Assembly (NCBI GenBank): GCA_009760855.2
Contig: WPIO01000041.1
Location: forward strand, 28,501 to 92,500
DNA: 64,000 nt
Source of the DNA: Cristatella mucedo
Lineage: Eukaryota > Bryozoa > Phylactolaemata > Cristatellidae
Direction of reading: 5' to 3'
A program made the translations under genes and the position numbers. This document shows positions 25,101 to 35,954 of the stretch, one piece after another. A model generated the notes under the pieces. That model searched no databases. It saw nothing but the letters and a program-made list of their open reading frames with translations, and was not told where the DNA came from. Within the stretch, counting starts at the first letter, position 1. Each line of letters starts with the position of its first letter.

Positions 25101-25218
25101 GACGCTACGTGGACCAATCTTCGAGGTCTTCCGAAATGAGGGTCAATCTAGGCGTGCCCTCGACTATTAGGTTGGTCTTGTCGTCGCTGCGGTTCACGAA
25201 GTAAGTGATATATGATAA

Positions 25219-25221
<3 letters not shown>

Positions 25222-25280
<59 letters not shown>
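25222..25280. repeat. (TA)n microsatellite
   Basis: About 29 TA units in decayed LINE sequence (25100-25450 resembles the RT region of LINE-C/D in reverse). Confidence 0.95.
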
Positions 25281-25286
<6 letters not shown>

Positions 25287-25474
25287 TACCCATATATGAA
25301 TGCCGTTGATGAAGGCTAACCGGTTGGTAAGTGTGTAGAGCAAGGGTTAGATGGGTTAAAATAGCATAATCGGACAGACAAGATTATGATGGCCGACAAT
25401 ATCGACTAGAGGGAAGTATAGATTGTGAAAAGAGGCAGAAACCTAAGACCGAAGCCTGAGGTTATGTAATGTAA

Positions 25475-25920
25475 TTTACCTCCGTCTATAACTCCACAAA
25501 GCCACAAACACCATGTGGATGTCACGCAGGAGAGTTTTGTATAGCGAACTCTCAGCCTAAGCGACTTTCGTTACGCATTCGGTAGCCAACAGACTTCATC
25601 TCACGCAACAAAAAGACGGCGGGAAGCATGGAAGAGTCAGGAGAGCAGTTGGGGTAGTGAGTAGCATGGAAGTAGCAGCTCAGGACCGCTGAAAAGGATG
25701 AGCCATAGTCGGCAGCAGGAGAATAGTTGTCGTTGCGTTAGAATCGTGGAAGCGAGTTCCACAGTCTAGGATCAGCAGAGCTAAAGCTTGTGTCGCCGAC
25801 GGTCTGTAAGCGGAGGAATGGGACAGCTCATTTATCGTCCATACAAGACCTGAGGGTGCGAAGAGGATAAAACTGGGGCAGCAGCTTAGCTAGGTATGGA
25901 GGAGCCGAGCCGTGGCTAAT
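25475..25920 (-). mobile_element. LINE-B 3' fragment
   Basis: Tail GTAATGTAAT, then TCTATAACTCCACAAAGCC and the C-terminal coding region in reverse, ending near 25920 just left of the SPIN-like element. Confidence 0.75.
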
Positions 25921-25937
25921 TATCAACAGCCATATAC

Positions 25938-26124
25938 CAGTGGTTCTCAACCTTCCTAATGCCGCGACCGTTTAATACAGTTCCTCGTGTTGTGGTGACC
26001 CCCAACCATAAAGTTGTTGTGTGCAAAATGTGGAAATGCGTGTTTTCCGACGGTCCTAGGCGACCCCCGTGAAAGGTTCGTTCGACCCCCAAAGGGGTCG
26101 CGGAGCACAGGTTGAGAACCGCTG
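25938..26124. mobile_element. SPIN-like hAT MITE (187 bp)
   Basis: Termini CAGTGGTTCTCAACC and GGTTGAGAACCGCTG are the 15-bp inverted repeats of the Space Invaders (SPIN) hAT family. Internal sequence also matches what I know of SPIN non-autonomous copies: CCGCGACCGTTTAATACAG, GTGGTGACCCCCAACCATAA, CGTGTTTTCCGACGGTC and GACCCCCAAAGGGGTCGC. The core is shortened. No clear 8-bp target duplication survives (CCATATAC left, ATCCGTAC right). SPIN elements are known for horizontal transfer among tetrapods and some invertebrates. Assignment is from memory of the consensus and needs an alignment. Confidence 0.85.
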
Positions 26125-26185
26125 ATCCGTACACTAATGGTTCTTTTTTATGTAGGACCTAGCTCAATTAATACAATGCCATATA

Positions 26186-26520
26186 TATATCTAGGCGTGC
26201 CGAGAGGTACTTCAAAGAGGATTTGGTGGTTGTATCAAATGCTGCTGAGAGATCATGACTGCCAGCTCTTGGAGGCAGCATTACTTCGAGCGTCATTGTT
26301 CAGAAGGTCACCGTAAACCTGAAGCAGAGCAGTTTCTTACGAGCGGCTAGCTTTAAATCCCGAACGGAACACGCCAGCAAGATCAGACGAGCTGATGCAA
26401 TCGTTTGTATTGCTGGGCCATCGATCACTTAAAAGTCGTGGATAAGAGTGACAGAAGAGGGACTATGACTAAAGTTAATTGGCGTCTCATTATCTATTAA
26501 AAGGGTCGGCTTTTTAACTT
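26186..26520 (-). mobile_element. LINE-C RT fragment
   Basis: Same region as 52150-52350 in reverse (CTAGGCGTGCCGAGAGGT, AAATGCTGCTGAGAGATC), which encodes the SAAFDT-type motif region of the RT. Confidence 0.5.
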
Positions 26521-26542
26521 GCGACCTGACTAAAGCCACTTT

Positions 26543-26930
26543 ATAATAATAATAATAATAATAACAATAATGCACTTGATAAAGCGCCCTCAGAGAACTG
26601 AATCTCTCTCTAGGCGCTTTACATTTGCTGAAAAGGGAAATGCAATTGAATGGTGAGTAAAATCATGCTTGACAAACAAACAAAATGAATAACATGGTTA
26701 GGGGTGACATGCACAGGGTCAGCATGCAAATGTGGTTAGTGGCAGCATGCACAGTGTCAGCACGCATAAGCACATCAAGGACGAATCACAGGGACCCACT
26801 AAATGCTGTCTTAAATAGGTGTTTTTAAATTCTTTTTAAATGTGGTCAGGTCAGGGGATGTTCTGACGCAGGTCGGGAGGGAGTTCCAGGCTTTGGGAGC
26901 ATACGAACTAAATTGAATGGTGAGTAATAG
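26543..26930 (-). mobile_element. LINE-A 3' fragment
   Basis: AATAATAATAACAATAAT tail, hairpin, 3' UTR and the last ~40 codons in reverse. A short piece of 3' UTR (AATTGAATGGTGAGTAA) recurs at 26912-26930. 26931-27910 holds no recognised element. Confidence 0.8.
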
Positions 26931-27172
26931 CATGCTTGATTTTTCAGAGATGCAGGGACTTCACTGGCAACCGGGTACGTGTTTGAAATAGGTATGCGTG
27001 ACGGTGAGCAGCAACAGGTACTTTATATGATATACGATATACGGCACTACGCATATCTACGCTGTAGCCTTGAGCTGTTGGTAATTTCCCTGTTGAAACT
27101 AAACGCAATCGTCTGCGTTCATTTCGCAGTGCACTTTGGTGCTATTCTTGTGAACGTCGGTGACCTCGCGGC

Positions 27173-27215
27173 AGACTCGAGTCAGTAGACTCGAGTCAGA
27201 GACTCGAGCGCTGCT
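27173..27215. repeat. Short ACTCGAGTCAG tandem repeat
   Basis: Three near-identical copies of a palindrome-centred 11-13-bp unit in unassigned sequence. Confidence 0.75.
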
Positions 27216-27914
27216 CCTGGCCGAGTCCCCGCCAGCCGGTGGTAAAACAGCGGCAGCGGCAGATGTTCCCTAACAATCGGCAGGCACTGGGGCGCAGGGA
27301 AAGGCAGCTGCAGTGGCCAGCAGGTTTTTCTGCAGAGGCGGGGCAGCGCTCCTTGTCAATAAATTACCTTCAGGGTACCACCCTCCACTCCCCCGAGGTC
27401 TACATCATTTTTACCAGATGGTTACCTGTCTTCTTCAAGGAGGTGGGCGGGATCTAGCTGTCTGAGTGAGCGGTTCTAGAGGCCTTCGGCGCGCAGACGT
27501 GACGAGTTTCTTTAAGGAATCTTTACCATTTTCTTTTCTCAGATAAAATGCGACGAAACGACGCTTGCGAAGCGCGCGCGCTCGGCGGCTCGCGTGCATT
27601 CGGAGCCATTTTTCCGAGAGATTTGTACCAATCATTTTTATTTTATGAGCAACCGCGGTCCTTTACAATTGCCGATGCCTTAAACACCGCCAAACGCATC
27701 TGCAACGTGTTCCCAGCACCGCTCCGAAGCAGTACAAAATGGCGCCAATCGCGAACCGCTCTCCGCCTGCCAGGCAATCTCAATCCCGCCGCCGCCGCCG
27801 CCACCTGCCGTCTCCACTCTTATACAGTTGCTGGCTTATCCATCGACGGTAGAGTGTACCCAGCCTCGCCCATCAAAGCAGCTATCGCTTTTCTGCACAC
27901 AAAGCCACAGTTGA

Positions 27915-28258
27915 CCTTTAATTCGTATGCTCCCAAAGCCTGGAACTCACCCCCGACTTGCGTCACGACATCTCCTGACTTATCCACATTTAAAAAGAAA
28001 CTAAAACGCATCTATTTATCGCAGCATTCAGTAGGTCCCTGTGATTCCTCCTTTCTGTGCTTATGCTTTCTGACATTTGTGCATGCTGCCACTAACCATA
28101 TTTGCATGCTGACACTGTGCATAACACCCCTAATCATGTTATCTATTAAACATGCTTCCACTAACCATTTGATCGTGCTTCCTTTGCAGCAAATGTAAAG
28201 TGCCTAGAAAGAGATCGAGTTCTCTGAGGGTGCTATATCGAATGTATTATTATTATTA
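27915..28258 (+). mobile_element. LINE-A 3' fragment
   Basis: Encodes YAPKAWNSPPTCVTTSPDLS at its start, then 3' UTR, CCTAGAAAGAGATCGAG...GGGTGC hairpin and ATTATTATTAT tail. Confidence 0.8.
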
Positions 28259-28448
28259 TAGTGAGCAGCTCGTACTAACTAAAGCGATAAAGTCCGTCCG
28301 TCACGCCTTTCGTCACGCGGTAAGATGGCGACTAGTACTTCCGGGAGTGACTCAGCGAAGTGAGTCCACAGACAGTGAGCTCTAGAATTTTTAGGATATC
28401 AAGTGTATGCAATTTTTAAATGTGACTTCTTTGGATCGGCAAAGCCAT

Positions 28449-28652
28449 GAACTTTTGTTTGCTGCACCTGCGTGAGTCCCGGCTGGAGAATTCTTACGTT
28501 CAAAATTTCGAGTTTCTAGTACTCGCTTAGACTTTTTAAAGGGTCTTTGTATGCAGGCATAAAAAGTCTAAAGGAGTACTAGAAACCGGAAATTGTGAAC
28601 ATTAAGACCTCTCCAGCCGGGACTCCCTCAGGTGCAGCGAACAAAAGTTCAT
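28449..28652. repeat. Foldback element: ~90-bp inverted repeats around a 23-nt loop
   Basis: Left arm 28449-28537 and right arm 28561-28652 are reverse complements with about ten differences. Shared blocks include GAACTTTTGTT, AGTCCCGGCTGGAGA, GTTTCTAGTACTC and TTAGACTTTTT. Weaker complementarity continues outward (CTTCTTTG on the left, CAAAGAAG on the right). Could be a foldback MITE or a long hairpin RNA locus. Confidence 0.88.
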
Positions 28653-29169
28653 TGCTTCGTCTGTCGATTCAAAGAAGTTCCGTCCACATAATGGCGCAGG
28701 AAAAAAGTTATACTAAAAAATACGGTGCGAAAGTGCGGAAATTGCATTTAAAAATCGTATCCAATCGATGTTATAGTTCTCCTCTGAAACTGGTGAAAGT
28801 ATTTCATGGGATGGGAGTAACGTAATAAATCTCCGTCTGTAACTTCACCGAGCCATAAAGATGAAGTAGGTGTCACGCTGGGAGAGTTTTACAGCTCTAT
28901 CCGAGTCAGAAGGAAGTAAGGCCGAGGAAATGAGTAGCATAGAAGTATCGTCTCAGGACGGCTGGAAAATATGTTCCCCAGTCGGCGGCAGGTGAGTAGT
29001 TGTCGTCGCATAAGAATTGCGGAAGTGAGTTCCACAGTCTAGGACCTGCAGAGCAAAAGCCTTTGTAGACAACAGTCTTTAAGCGGAGGAATGGAGCAGA
29101 TAATTTATTGCCCATACAGGACCTGAGGGCTAGACGAGGCTGAAACTGGTGCAGCAGTTCAGCTAGGTA

Positions 29170-29350
29170 TGGTTGGTGGACCGTAATGGCTCACTAGGTA
29201 AGGCGGTTGCTTTTCACGACCTCGGCCCCCGAGGTCGTGGGTTCGAATCTTGCGGTGGGCGATCCTTTATCGCCACTGCAAGCGGTGCGTAAAAACTCTT
29301 CTGTCGCTTTACAAAAGAAGCTGTTAAATCAGTTAGTATTTTTTTTTTAC
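29170..29350 (+). mobile_element. SINE1 copy nested in LINE-B
   Basis: Complete head (GTAATGGCTCACTAGGTAAG), GTGGGTTCGAATCTTGCGG B box, body and TTTTTTTT end. LINE-B sequence TATGG / TACGG flanks it. Confidence 0.83.
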
Positions 29351-29387
29351 GGAGGAGCTGAGCCATGGCAGGCTTAATTGGTTAGAT

Positions 29388-29810
29388 CAGAGGTCGGCAA
29401 ACTCCTTCCGTTAGGTCGGATCTGGCCTAGCTAGTGCTCCAGTCCGGCCTAGCGGACATAGACGGTTATTTATTGATGGATCCGATGGAGCCTAAATTAA
29501 AATGTCACGGTTTTCGTTCCCCTTCAAGTGTAAAGGTACAACACTGAGAGGTACAACATGAGAGGTACATTATAGAGGTGCACTGACTCACGAGTATCCC
29601 GACTAACGGGTTTTTGAGGCACGAGCCGTCTCTCGGCCGCTTTTTGCTTTTAGTTGAGAGCTAACTTTTATTGTGCTTGATTTTGCATCTCGCGTATCGC
29701 AGTCTGAAGTGGGCGTGGCCGCCACGGAGTGGGCGTGGTTTCATCTGGCTTAGTGTGCATTCTTTACCTCCTGAAATGGCCTAGTAGTCCGAAAAGTTTG
29801 CCGACCTCTG
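29388..29810. mobile_element. hAT-type MITE (423 bp) with 8-bp target duplication
   Basis: Perfect 16-bp terminal inverted repeats CAGAGGTCGGCAAACT. Flanks GGTTAGAT (29380-29387) and GGCTAGAT (29811-29818) are an 8-bp target duplication with one difference, diagnostic of hAT elements. Internal sequence has no transposase. Confidence 0.85.
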
Positions 29811-30186
29811 GGCTAGATAGAGAATTTTGCCTTGTATCCGTTGATCGACCGGTAGCCATCGCAGCTCCTTGAGACAGGAGTTAAACGGCCGAAGCTCTGA
29901 GATTGGTTGAGTAACCTTGCAGCTATATCAATCACCAGCAGCAGAGACTTAGTGGCTTTATTCGGTGGCTCAGCCAAAACCAAAATTAAAGTGGTCCAGC
30001 CTATGCAGAACTATGTGCTAGTAAGATTTCTAGCCAGTTATGGTTGTAGACTAATCTCAGACGTCAAGGATCGAACAAGATGACCAGTCGATGCAGAAGC
30101 TTCTCTTCTTAATGAAACTCTCTCAACTGTAAGCAGCCTCTCAAGTCTCCATGTCCAGCTGCACGCTTGCTCGGGGTGGCCTGTGA

Positions 30187-30240
<54 letters not shown>
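30187..30240. repeat. (TAA)n microsatellite
   Basis: About 18 TAA units inside LINE-B, where other copies read GAGTAGCAGTTTTG. Confidence 0.95.
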
Positions 30241-30265
30241 GGAGTTTGGTTTAATCGTCGTTTAA

Positions 30266-30894
30266 TAATAATAATGCACTTGATAAAGCACCCTCAGAGA
30301 ACTCAAACTCTCTCTATGCGATTTACATTTGCTGGAAAGGGAAATGCAGTTGAATGGTGAGTAAAATTATGCTTGATAAACAAACGAAATGAGTAACATC
30401 GTTAGGGGTGACATGCACAGAGTCAGCATGCAAATGTGGTTAGTGGCAGCATGCACAGTGTCAGCACGCATAAGCACATCAAGGACGAATCACAGGGACC
30501 CAGTAAATGCTGTCCTTAATAGGTGTGTTTTTAAGTTCTTTTTAAACGTGGTCAGGTCAGGGGATGTTCTGACGCAGGTCGGGAGGAAGTTCCAGGCTTT
30601 GGGGGCATACCAACTAAATGCACGGTCTCCAAAGGATTTGAGGTTTGTACGAGGTATTTGTAGACTGTTGGATTCAGAAAAGCGGGTGGTGCGATGCTTG
30701 GCCTGATGGGGGAGTAGATCTGAGAGATAAGCTGGAGCCAAAGAATGAAGTGACCTAAAAGTGAGCAACAAAACCTTGAAGTCAATCCGTTGCTTGACTG
30801 GTAGCCAGTGCAGGTTGGCGAGAAGTGGTGTATTGTGGCAACTATGACGCTCACAACAGACAAGCCTAGCTGTGGAGTTTTGCACCAGCTGCAA
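30266..30894 (-). mobile_element. LINE-A insertion in LINE-B with 8-bp target duplication
   Basis: 5'-truncated LINE-A (tail, hairpin, 3' UTR, C-terminal ~134 codons: LQLVQNSTARLVCCERHSC is near its 5' end). It is flanked by TCGTTTAA at 30258-30265 and 30895-30902. Removing it restores the LINE-B sequence. Confidence 0.85.
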
Positions 30895-31540
30895 TCGTTT
30901 AATTTAAAGAAATTGGCCGACACCCAGGATCGAGTTTCTGTAAGGTAAGCAGTTAGTTTATCAGTAGCTGCATCTGTTTCCAATGATTCAAATGAGAAAT
31001 ACAGCTAGGCATCGTCAGTATACAAATAGCCGAATAATCAGAATAGTTATAGCCGATTACTCGGGCCTAAATCGCCATTCTCAAAGGCTCGGTGCAAATG
31101 TACAACGACAAAGGACCGAGAACGGAACCTTATGAGATTACACAGGCGAATAGTCTTCTAGATGAGGCATGACAACCACAAGACACGGATTGAACACGAA
31201 CGGGCAAGTACGATTCAAACCACGCAAGTTCCTCGTTAGCCAGACCGACTGTTGCTCTCAATCGTTCAAGTAGAATATTGCGATTAATAGTGTCGAATGC
31301 AGCTGCTGGATCCAGCAGGGCCAGGCCAGTGGCATTACCGTGATCGTTGCAGCTTAGTATGCCTTTGATCAAGCTGGGATCGGTTTCAGGGAAGTGTTGT
31401 CGCTTGAAATCCGAATGAAAATGAAAATACAGACTGAAATTTTTCTGACCATTCTTGTCAATTTGCTTCACAAGCTGCTTAGTGACAATCTTGTCAATAA
31501 TCTTAAGAAGTGATGCGATATGAACTAGAGAATCAGCTTA

Positions 31541-32600
31541 AAGTTTCTTTTTCAGAAACATTTGGAGGTAATTGTGTACCCTAGTGTAGGCGGAGCCACT
31601 GACATTCGATATGTCTGGCTGGTCGTCGCCTTGCCCCGGAAGGGCAAAGCCTGGGGTCAGCTCGCAGAGGCCCGAGGACCAGAACTTGGGACGTCGTGCT
31701 CGCTCTCTTTCGGCGGAAGCTCTCGACGTTTGTGGACTTCCGCTCCGTCTGTCCAAGAGTAGTCAGCTAGCCGGGTCTTGGACGGCGTACTCTTGTACTG
31801 GTGGGACGGAGTCCTGCGACGGTGTGACTGTGGAAGCCGACAGCGAACTAACACGTTTGTTCGCGCTTGCGGCGTCATCCTGCGTCCCTTTAGTGTACTT
31901 TGTATGGGAAATCCCCCTGCAGACTTGTTTAGTTCCCCTGTTGTTGTTGGCGAATGCAATATCATAAAGAGGTCTAACCTGATGGCCGCTCGTCTTAACC
32001 TAGCCCAGCGGCAGGGCGAGCGGTAGCGTGGCTGGAGTATGGTGGGGGGCTTGGCGGGAAATAGCCTCTGACCCCTGGAACTCGGCTTCAGTTTGGAATT
32101 CGCAGGTTCCGTGGTAGGCGAAAGGTTGAACGGATAGTGCTGTTTTTTTCCTGTTATTTCAGGTCGATATCACCTCGACTCCGGTCAACGTGCATCGTGG
32201 AGCATTTGGGACTTCAACCGTCTGGCCGCCTCATGAGGATTATGTCCACTGAGAGGACAGCGACCGCTAGCTTGCCTGAAGCGACAACGCCTCGTGAACA
32301 GGACTTCGTCTGATACCTGCGGACCAAGAACGGACATAGATAGTAAGGGGCCGTAGTGGGAATAGGCTAGCACCCTTGAACTCAGCTACAATAGAACAGC
32401 TAACAAAGGCTGAGAGATGGGCAAAGCAGGATAAATCTCTGACGTTTCGAGAAACAATTTTGAGACTGCAGTCAGCAGGCTACAACAGTGTGTGGATTGC
32501 AAGGTAATTCCTGATTCTCTGGCTAGATTCTTCTCGGGCTAAAATGTTATTAAAAAAAAATTTCGATGAGAACGAACCAAAGTGGTCTCCCTGGGCTTTC
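31541..32600. other. Unassigned GC-richer sequence
   Basis: No recognisable element or exon. A motif near 32060-32085 (GGGAAATAGCC, CCCTGGAACTCGGCT) recurs imperfectly at 32357-32385, suggesting an uncharacterised repeat. Confidence 0.35.
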
Positions 32601-32602
32601 CT

Positions 32603-32695
32603 CGATCGATCGATTGATCGATCGATCGATCGATCGATCGATCGATCAATCGATTGATCGATCGATCGATTGATTGATCGATCGATCGATCGATC
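32603..32695. repeat. (GATC)n tetranucleotide repeat with GATT variants
   Basis: About 23 tetranucleotide units of GATC/GATT. The unit is self-complementary, so either strand can fold back. Confidence 0.95.
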
Positions 32696-32810
32696 CTCGT
32701 TTAATTAAACGATCATCGAAAGGACAGGGCGACATGACGAAGGCGAGACTAAAAGGAAAAAACTTGGCCAATAAGCGAAATGGGTCTCTGAGACTTTCTG
32801 CAAAAAATAT

Positions 32811-32986
32811 ACGAGCTGTTTAACGGCCCTCTTTTTGCATAGCGGCAGAAGATCCTTAAAGGCTATTGCCACTGATTGCAGCGGCGGTAAAGGATTGCCC
32901 ACCGAAAGATTTTCGAACCCACGACCTCTCGGGACCGAGGTCGTAAAGAGCAACCGCCTTACCTAGTGTGCCATCGTGGCTCACCT
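32811..32986 (-). mobile_element. SINE1 copy
   Basis: CTGTTTAACGGCCC, TTTGCATAGCGGCAGAAG, TTTTCGAACCCACGACCTC and GCCATCGTGGCTCACC are the reverse SINE1 body, B box and head. 32987-33417 is unassigned. Confidence 0.8.
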
Positions 32987-33417
32987 CAAGCTGAGCAACG
33001 GAACTATTCTGTGGAGATTACGCTAGCAAGATATATTTGTCAAGGTTTGCCTGTAAAGCGCAAACCTTCCTTTTCTAAAGAGAAAGAAACTAAGGATTGG
33101 GTTAGTGAGGTTGCACTGCTGGTAGTTGGCTCACTGACCACTGAGTTGTGCGAACTGATGAATGATAAACTCACAGCAAGCTCTCCATGTTGACTGCCTT
33201 AAAATGCATCCTGGTAGGGAGAAGTGATCGTGGTATGGGGCTGTGCACGACAGTTGGTATCACATAACTCTATATCGAGTAGATTATATGCAGCAGCATA
33301 GATACTTGGACCGAATGTAAGATTGCCGTCATTCCACGTTCGTTGGCTTTCAGTGAGTTAGATGCAGTCTGGCAACAGGACTATGATCCAGAGCGTAGCG
33401 CTAGACAAACATTAGGC

Positions 33418-34650
33418 TCACTTGGCAGACGAGGCACTGGCGTGGTTTAAATCGTACTTGTATGGTCGCGTGCAATCCGTTTCGTATGGGGGTCAGGTCT
33501 TACACATGAGACGGGTCACCTGTGGAGTTCTTCAAGAGTCCGTCCTCGGTCCCTTGCTGTTCTCCATTCATACTCAATCTCTGAAAAAAGTGATTAAGGC
33601 CCATGGAATAGAATATCACTTTTATGCAGACGATACTTAGCTGTATTTGTCATCAAAGCTACCGGAATCGGCTGCAGCAACTGATAAACTGAATGCTTGC
33701 CTTGCCGACATTCGATCCTGGATGTCAGAAAACTTGAAATCAAGTGACGATGTTCCAGATCTGCTGCTCATACGACACATTAAGCGTGTGGCTGGATTAA
33801 AAGGCTTTGCTGATGCTGTTGTGCGATCATCACCAGGTACTCAAAATTTGGTTGTCGTTTTCGGCAGTTGCCTAAATTTTAACAGCTTCATTCACAAGAC
33901 TGCTTTAACAGCTAGCAATCACGTCCGATCCCAATCCAAGATTAGGAGCTGTCTTCCACAATGACTTGCAAAAAAATTAACTAGCTCCTTTGCTCTATCG
34001 GCTTGATTATTGTAATTCCCTTTTGGCTGGGCTACCAAAGGAAGCAACTATGCCTCTGCAGCTGGCTATGAATATGGCAGCAAGGCCAGTTTTCAAGTCC
34101 CAGAGGTTTGACCGCATGTCTACTTTGCGAAAAGAGCTAGGATGGCTGCCGGTTGATCAACGGATACACAGCAAAGTTCTTGCGCTGACCCACTAGGCCT
34201 GCCAAGGTTTGGATCCTTCATACCTAGCTGAATTGCTGCACCAGCTTCAGCCTTTTCGTGGCCTCAGGTCTTGTATGGACAATAGCTGCAAGCTGCTCCA
34301 TTCCTCCGCTTAAAGACCGTTGGCGACAGAAGCATTAGCTCTGCAGGTCCTAGAGTGGAACTCACTTCCACAATTCTTACGTAACGACAACTATTCTCCT
34401 GCTGCCGACTATGGCTCATCCTTTCCAGCGGTCCTGAACTGCTACTTCCATGCTACTCACTACCTAAACTGCTCTCCTGACTCTGCCATGCTTCCCACTT
34501 TCTCTTTGTTGCATGAGACGAAGTCTGTTGGCTATCGAATGCGTACCGAAAGTATCTTAGGCTGCGAGGGCGCTATACACAACTCTCCTGTGTAACATCC
34601 GCATAGTCTTTATGGCTTTGTGGAGTTCCAGACGGAGATACATTACATCG
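33418..34650 (+). mobile_element. LINE-B, 5'-truncated copy
   Basis: RT from DEALAWFKSYLYGRVQSVSY through CGVLQESVLGPLLFSI, a YADDT box followed by a stop, and the C-terminus (LAMNMAARPVFKSQRFD, LGWLPVDQRI), to 3' UTR and GATACATTACAT tail. Stops and frameshifts throughout. Confidence 0.83.
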
Positions 34651-34711
34651 GCTGCTAGCTCTAATACCATGGCCACGCTACATCGGCTGCTAGCTCTAAT
34701 ACCATGGCCAA
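34643..34711. repeat. Tandem duplication of ~35 bp
   Basis: TACATCGGCTGCTAGCTC and the following ~14 bp (through ACCATGGCC) occur twice in a row at the 3' boundary of the LINE-B copy. Confidence 0.9.
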
Positions 34712-34999
34712 GCGCTGGGCCTGTTCTGAATCTCATAAAAAAAACCGAGCATACTCTGAAGTGAAGTCACAGTTCTGGAATATTCGTATCACCTCAGAGA
34801 GCTGTTTGAGGCTCCTCACCTTTCTTGCAAGAAATTGCTTCCAATTGTGCCCACGGATTTTGGCCATGCCAATCATCATGCAGAAAGTGATTACATGTAG
34901 TGTTGGAGTCACTTCCGAATACCGTAAGTCATTTACTCATTACATTTTGAAATGTCATACGCTTAGCAATTACTTTAACTATTAATGCATGCAGCATAA

Positions 35000-35212
35000 C
35001 GGTGAGCCGTGATGGCACACTAGGTAAGGCGGTCGCTTTTCAAGACCGGTCCCGAGGTTGTGCAGGATTCGAACCCAAGACCTCGGGACCGAGGTCGTGG
35101 CTTGGAATACTGCGGTGGGCAATCCTTTGTCGCAGCTGCAAGCGGTCGTGATAGCCGTACATGTTCTTCTGTCGCTATTTAAAAGAGGCTGTTGAATCAG
35201 CTAGTATTTTCT
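35000..35212 (+). mobile_element. SINE1 copy with internal inverted B-box duplication
   Basis: Normal head and body, but at 35062-35086 the B-box region is present in reverse complement (GCAGGATTCGAACCCAAGAC) before the forward copy continues. 34712-34999 and 35213-35619 are unassigned. Confidence 0.75.
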
Positions 35213-35619
35213 ATTTTTGCACAGCATAAGTAGGGCATAAGCACACGCATATATAAAAATATATAAAGCATCATTTCGCTAAGAATCGCATATCCAGGCT
35301 TCATCAGGGTCTGCCATACCGTTCTTCCAACTTTATATAACCATTGTGATGCAAGTTTAAGTGACTTTTATTCGAGCCTGAACAAAAGAGCGCCAGTCTT
35401 TCTCGCCAATTGTTGTCCTCATCGAATCGTAGCAAGCAAAGTGCTAGTTGGAGAATATCTCGCAATTACACAACTCTAGCGCTAGATTATTACCTAATAA
35501 CGCATCAACACATAACGATTATCACATTATTTTATGCACTGGAATTTTCCTGGACTAGAGTCGCAGTTTCTCAAAGGGCGGCCGTGGCATTCCTGCAGCT
35601 GGCTCGCTCTTCACTAGAT

Positions 35620-35954
35620 CACTGGAACTCACTCCCAACTTGTCACGACATCCCCGGACTTGACCACATTTAAAAAGAAATAAGAAACCCACCTATTTAT
35701 CACAGCATTTAGAGGGTCCCTGTGATTCGCCCTTTATGTGCTTACGCGTGCTGACACTGTTGCATGCTGCCACTAACCACACTTGCATGCTGACCCTATG
35801 CATGTCACCCCTAACCGTGTTGATTTTGTTGTTTACTGAGCATGCTACCACTAACCATCTGATCGTGTTTCCTTTGCAGCAAATGTAAAGCGCCTAGAAA
35901 GAGATTGAGTTCTCCGAGGGCGCTTTATCAAATGTGTTATTATTATTATTATAA
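35620..35954 (+). mobile_element. LINE-A 3' fragment
   Basis: Starts in the WNSLPTC coding segment, then 3' UTR, hairpin GCGCCTAGAAAGAG...GGGCGC and ATTATTATTATTAT tail. Confidence 0.8.

Larger units (their letters stand above)
28826..31540 (-). mobile_element. LINE-B host copy with three nested insertions
   Basis: Reverse-oriented LINE-B, whose segments are 28826-29169, 29351-29387, 29811-30265 and 30895-31540. They are separated by SINE1 (29170-29350), a hAT MITE (29388-29810) and LINE-A (30266-30894). RT remnants include LLDPAAAFDTINRNIL and LANEELAWFESYL. A (TAA)n run lies at 30187-30240. Confidence 0.8.

Noticed and set aside
27548-27900. Arg-rich open frame before a LINE-A fragment
   Set aside because: Runs directly into LINE coding sequence. 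Upstream part shows no recognisable family.
31562-32026. GC-richer stretch with several overlapping frames (31562-31967)
   Set aside because: No domain, no splice pattern, frames on both strands of similar length.
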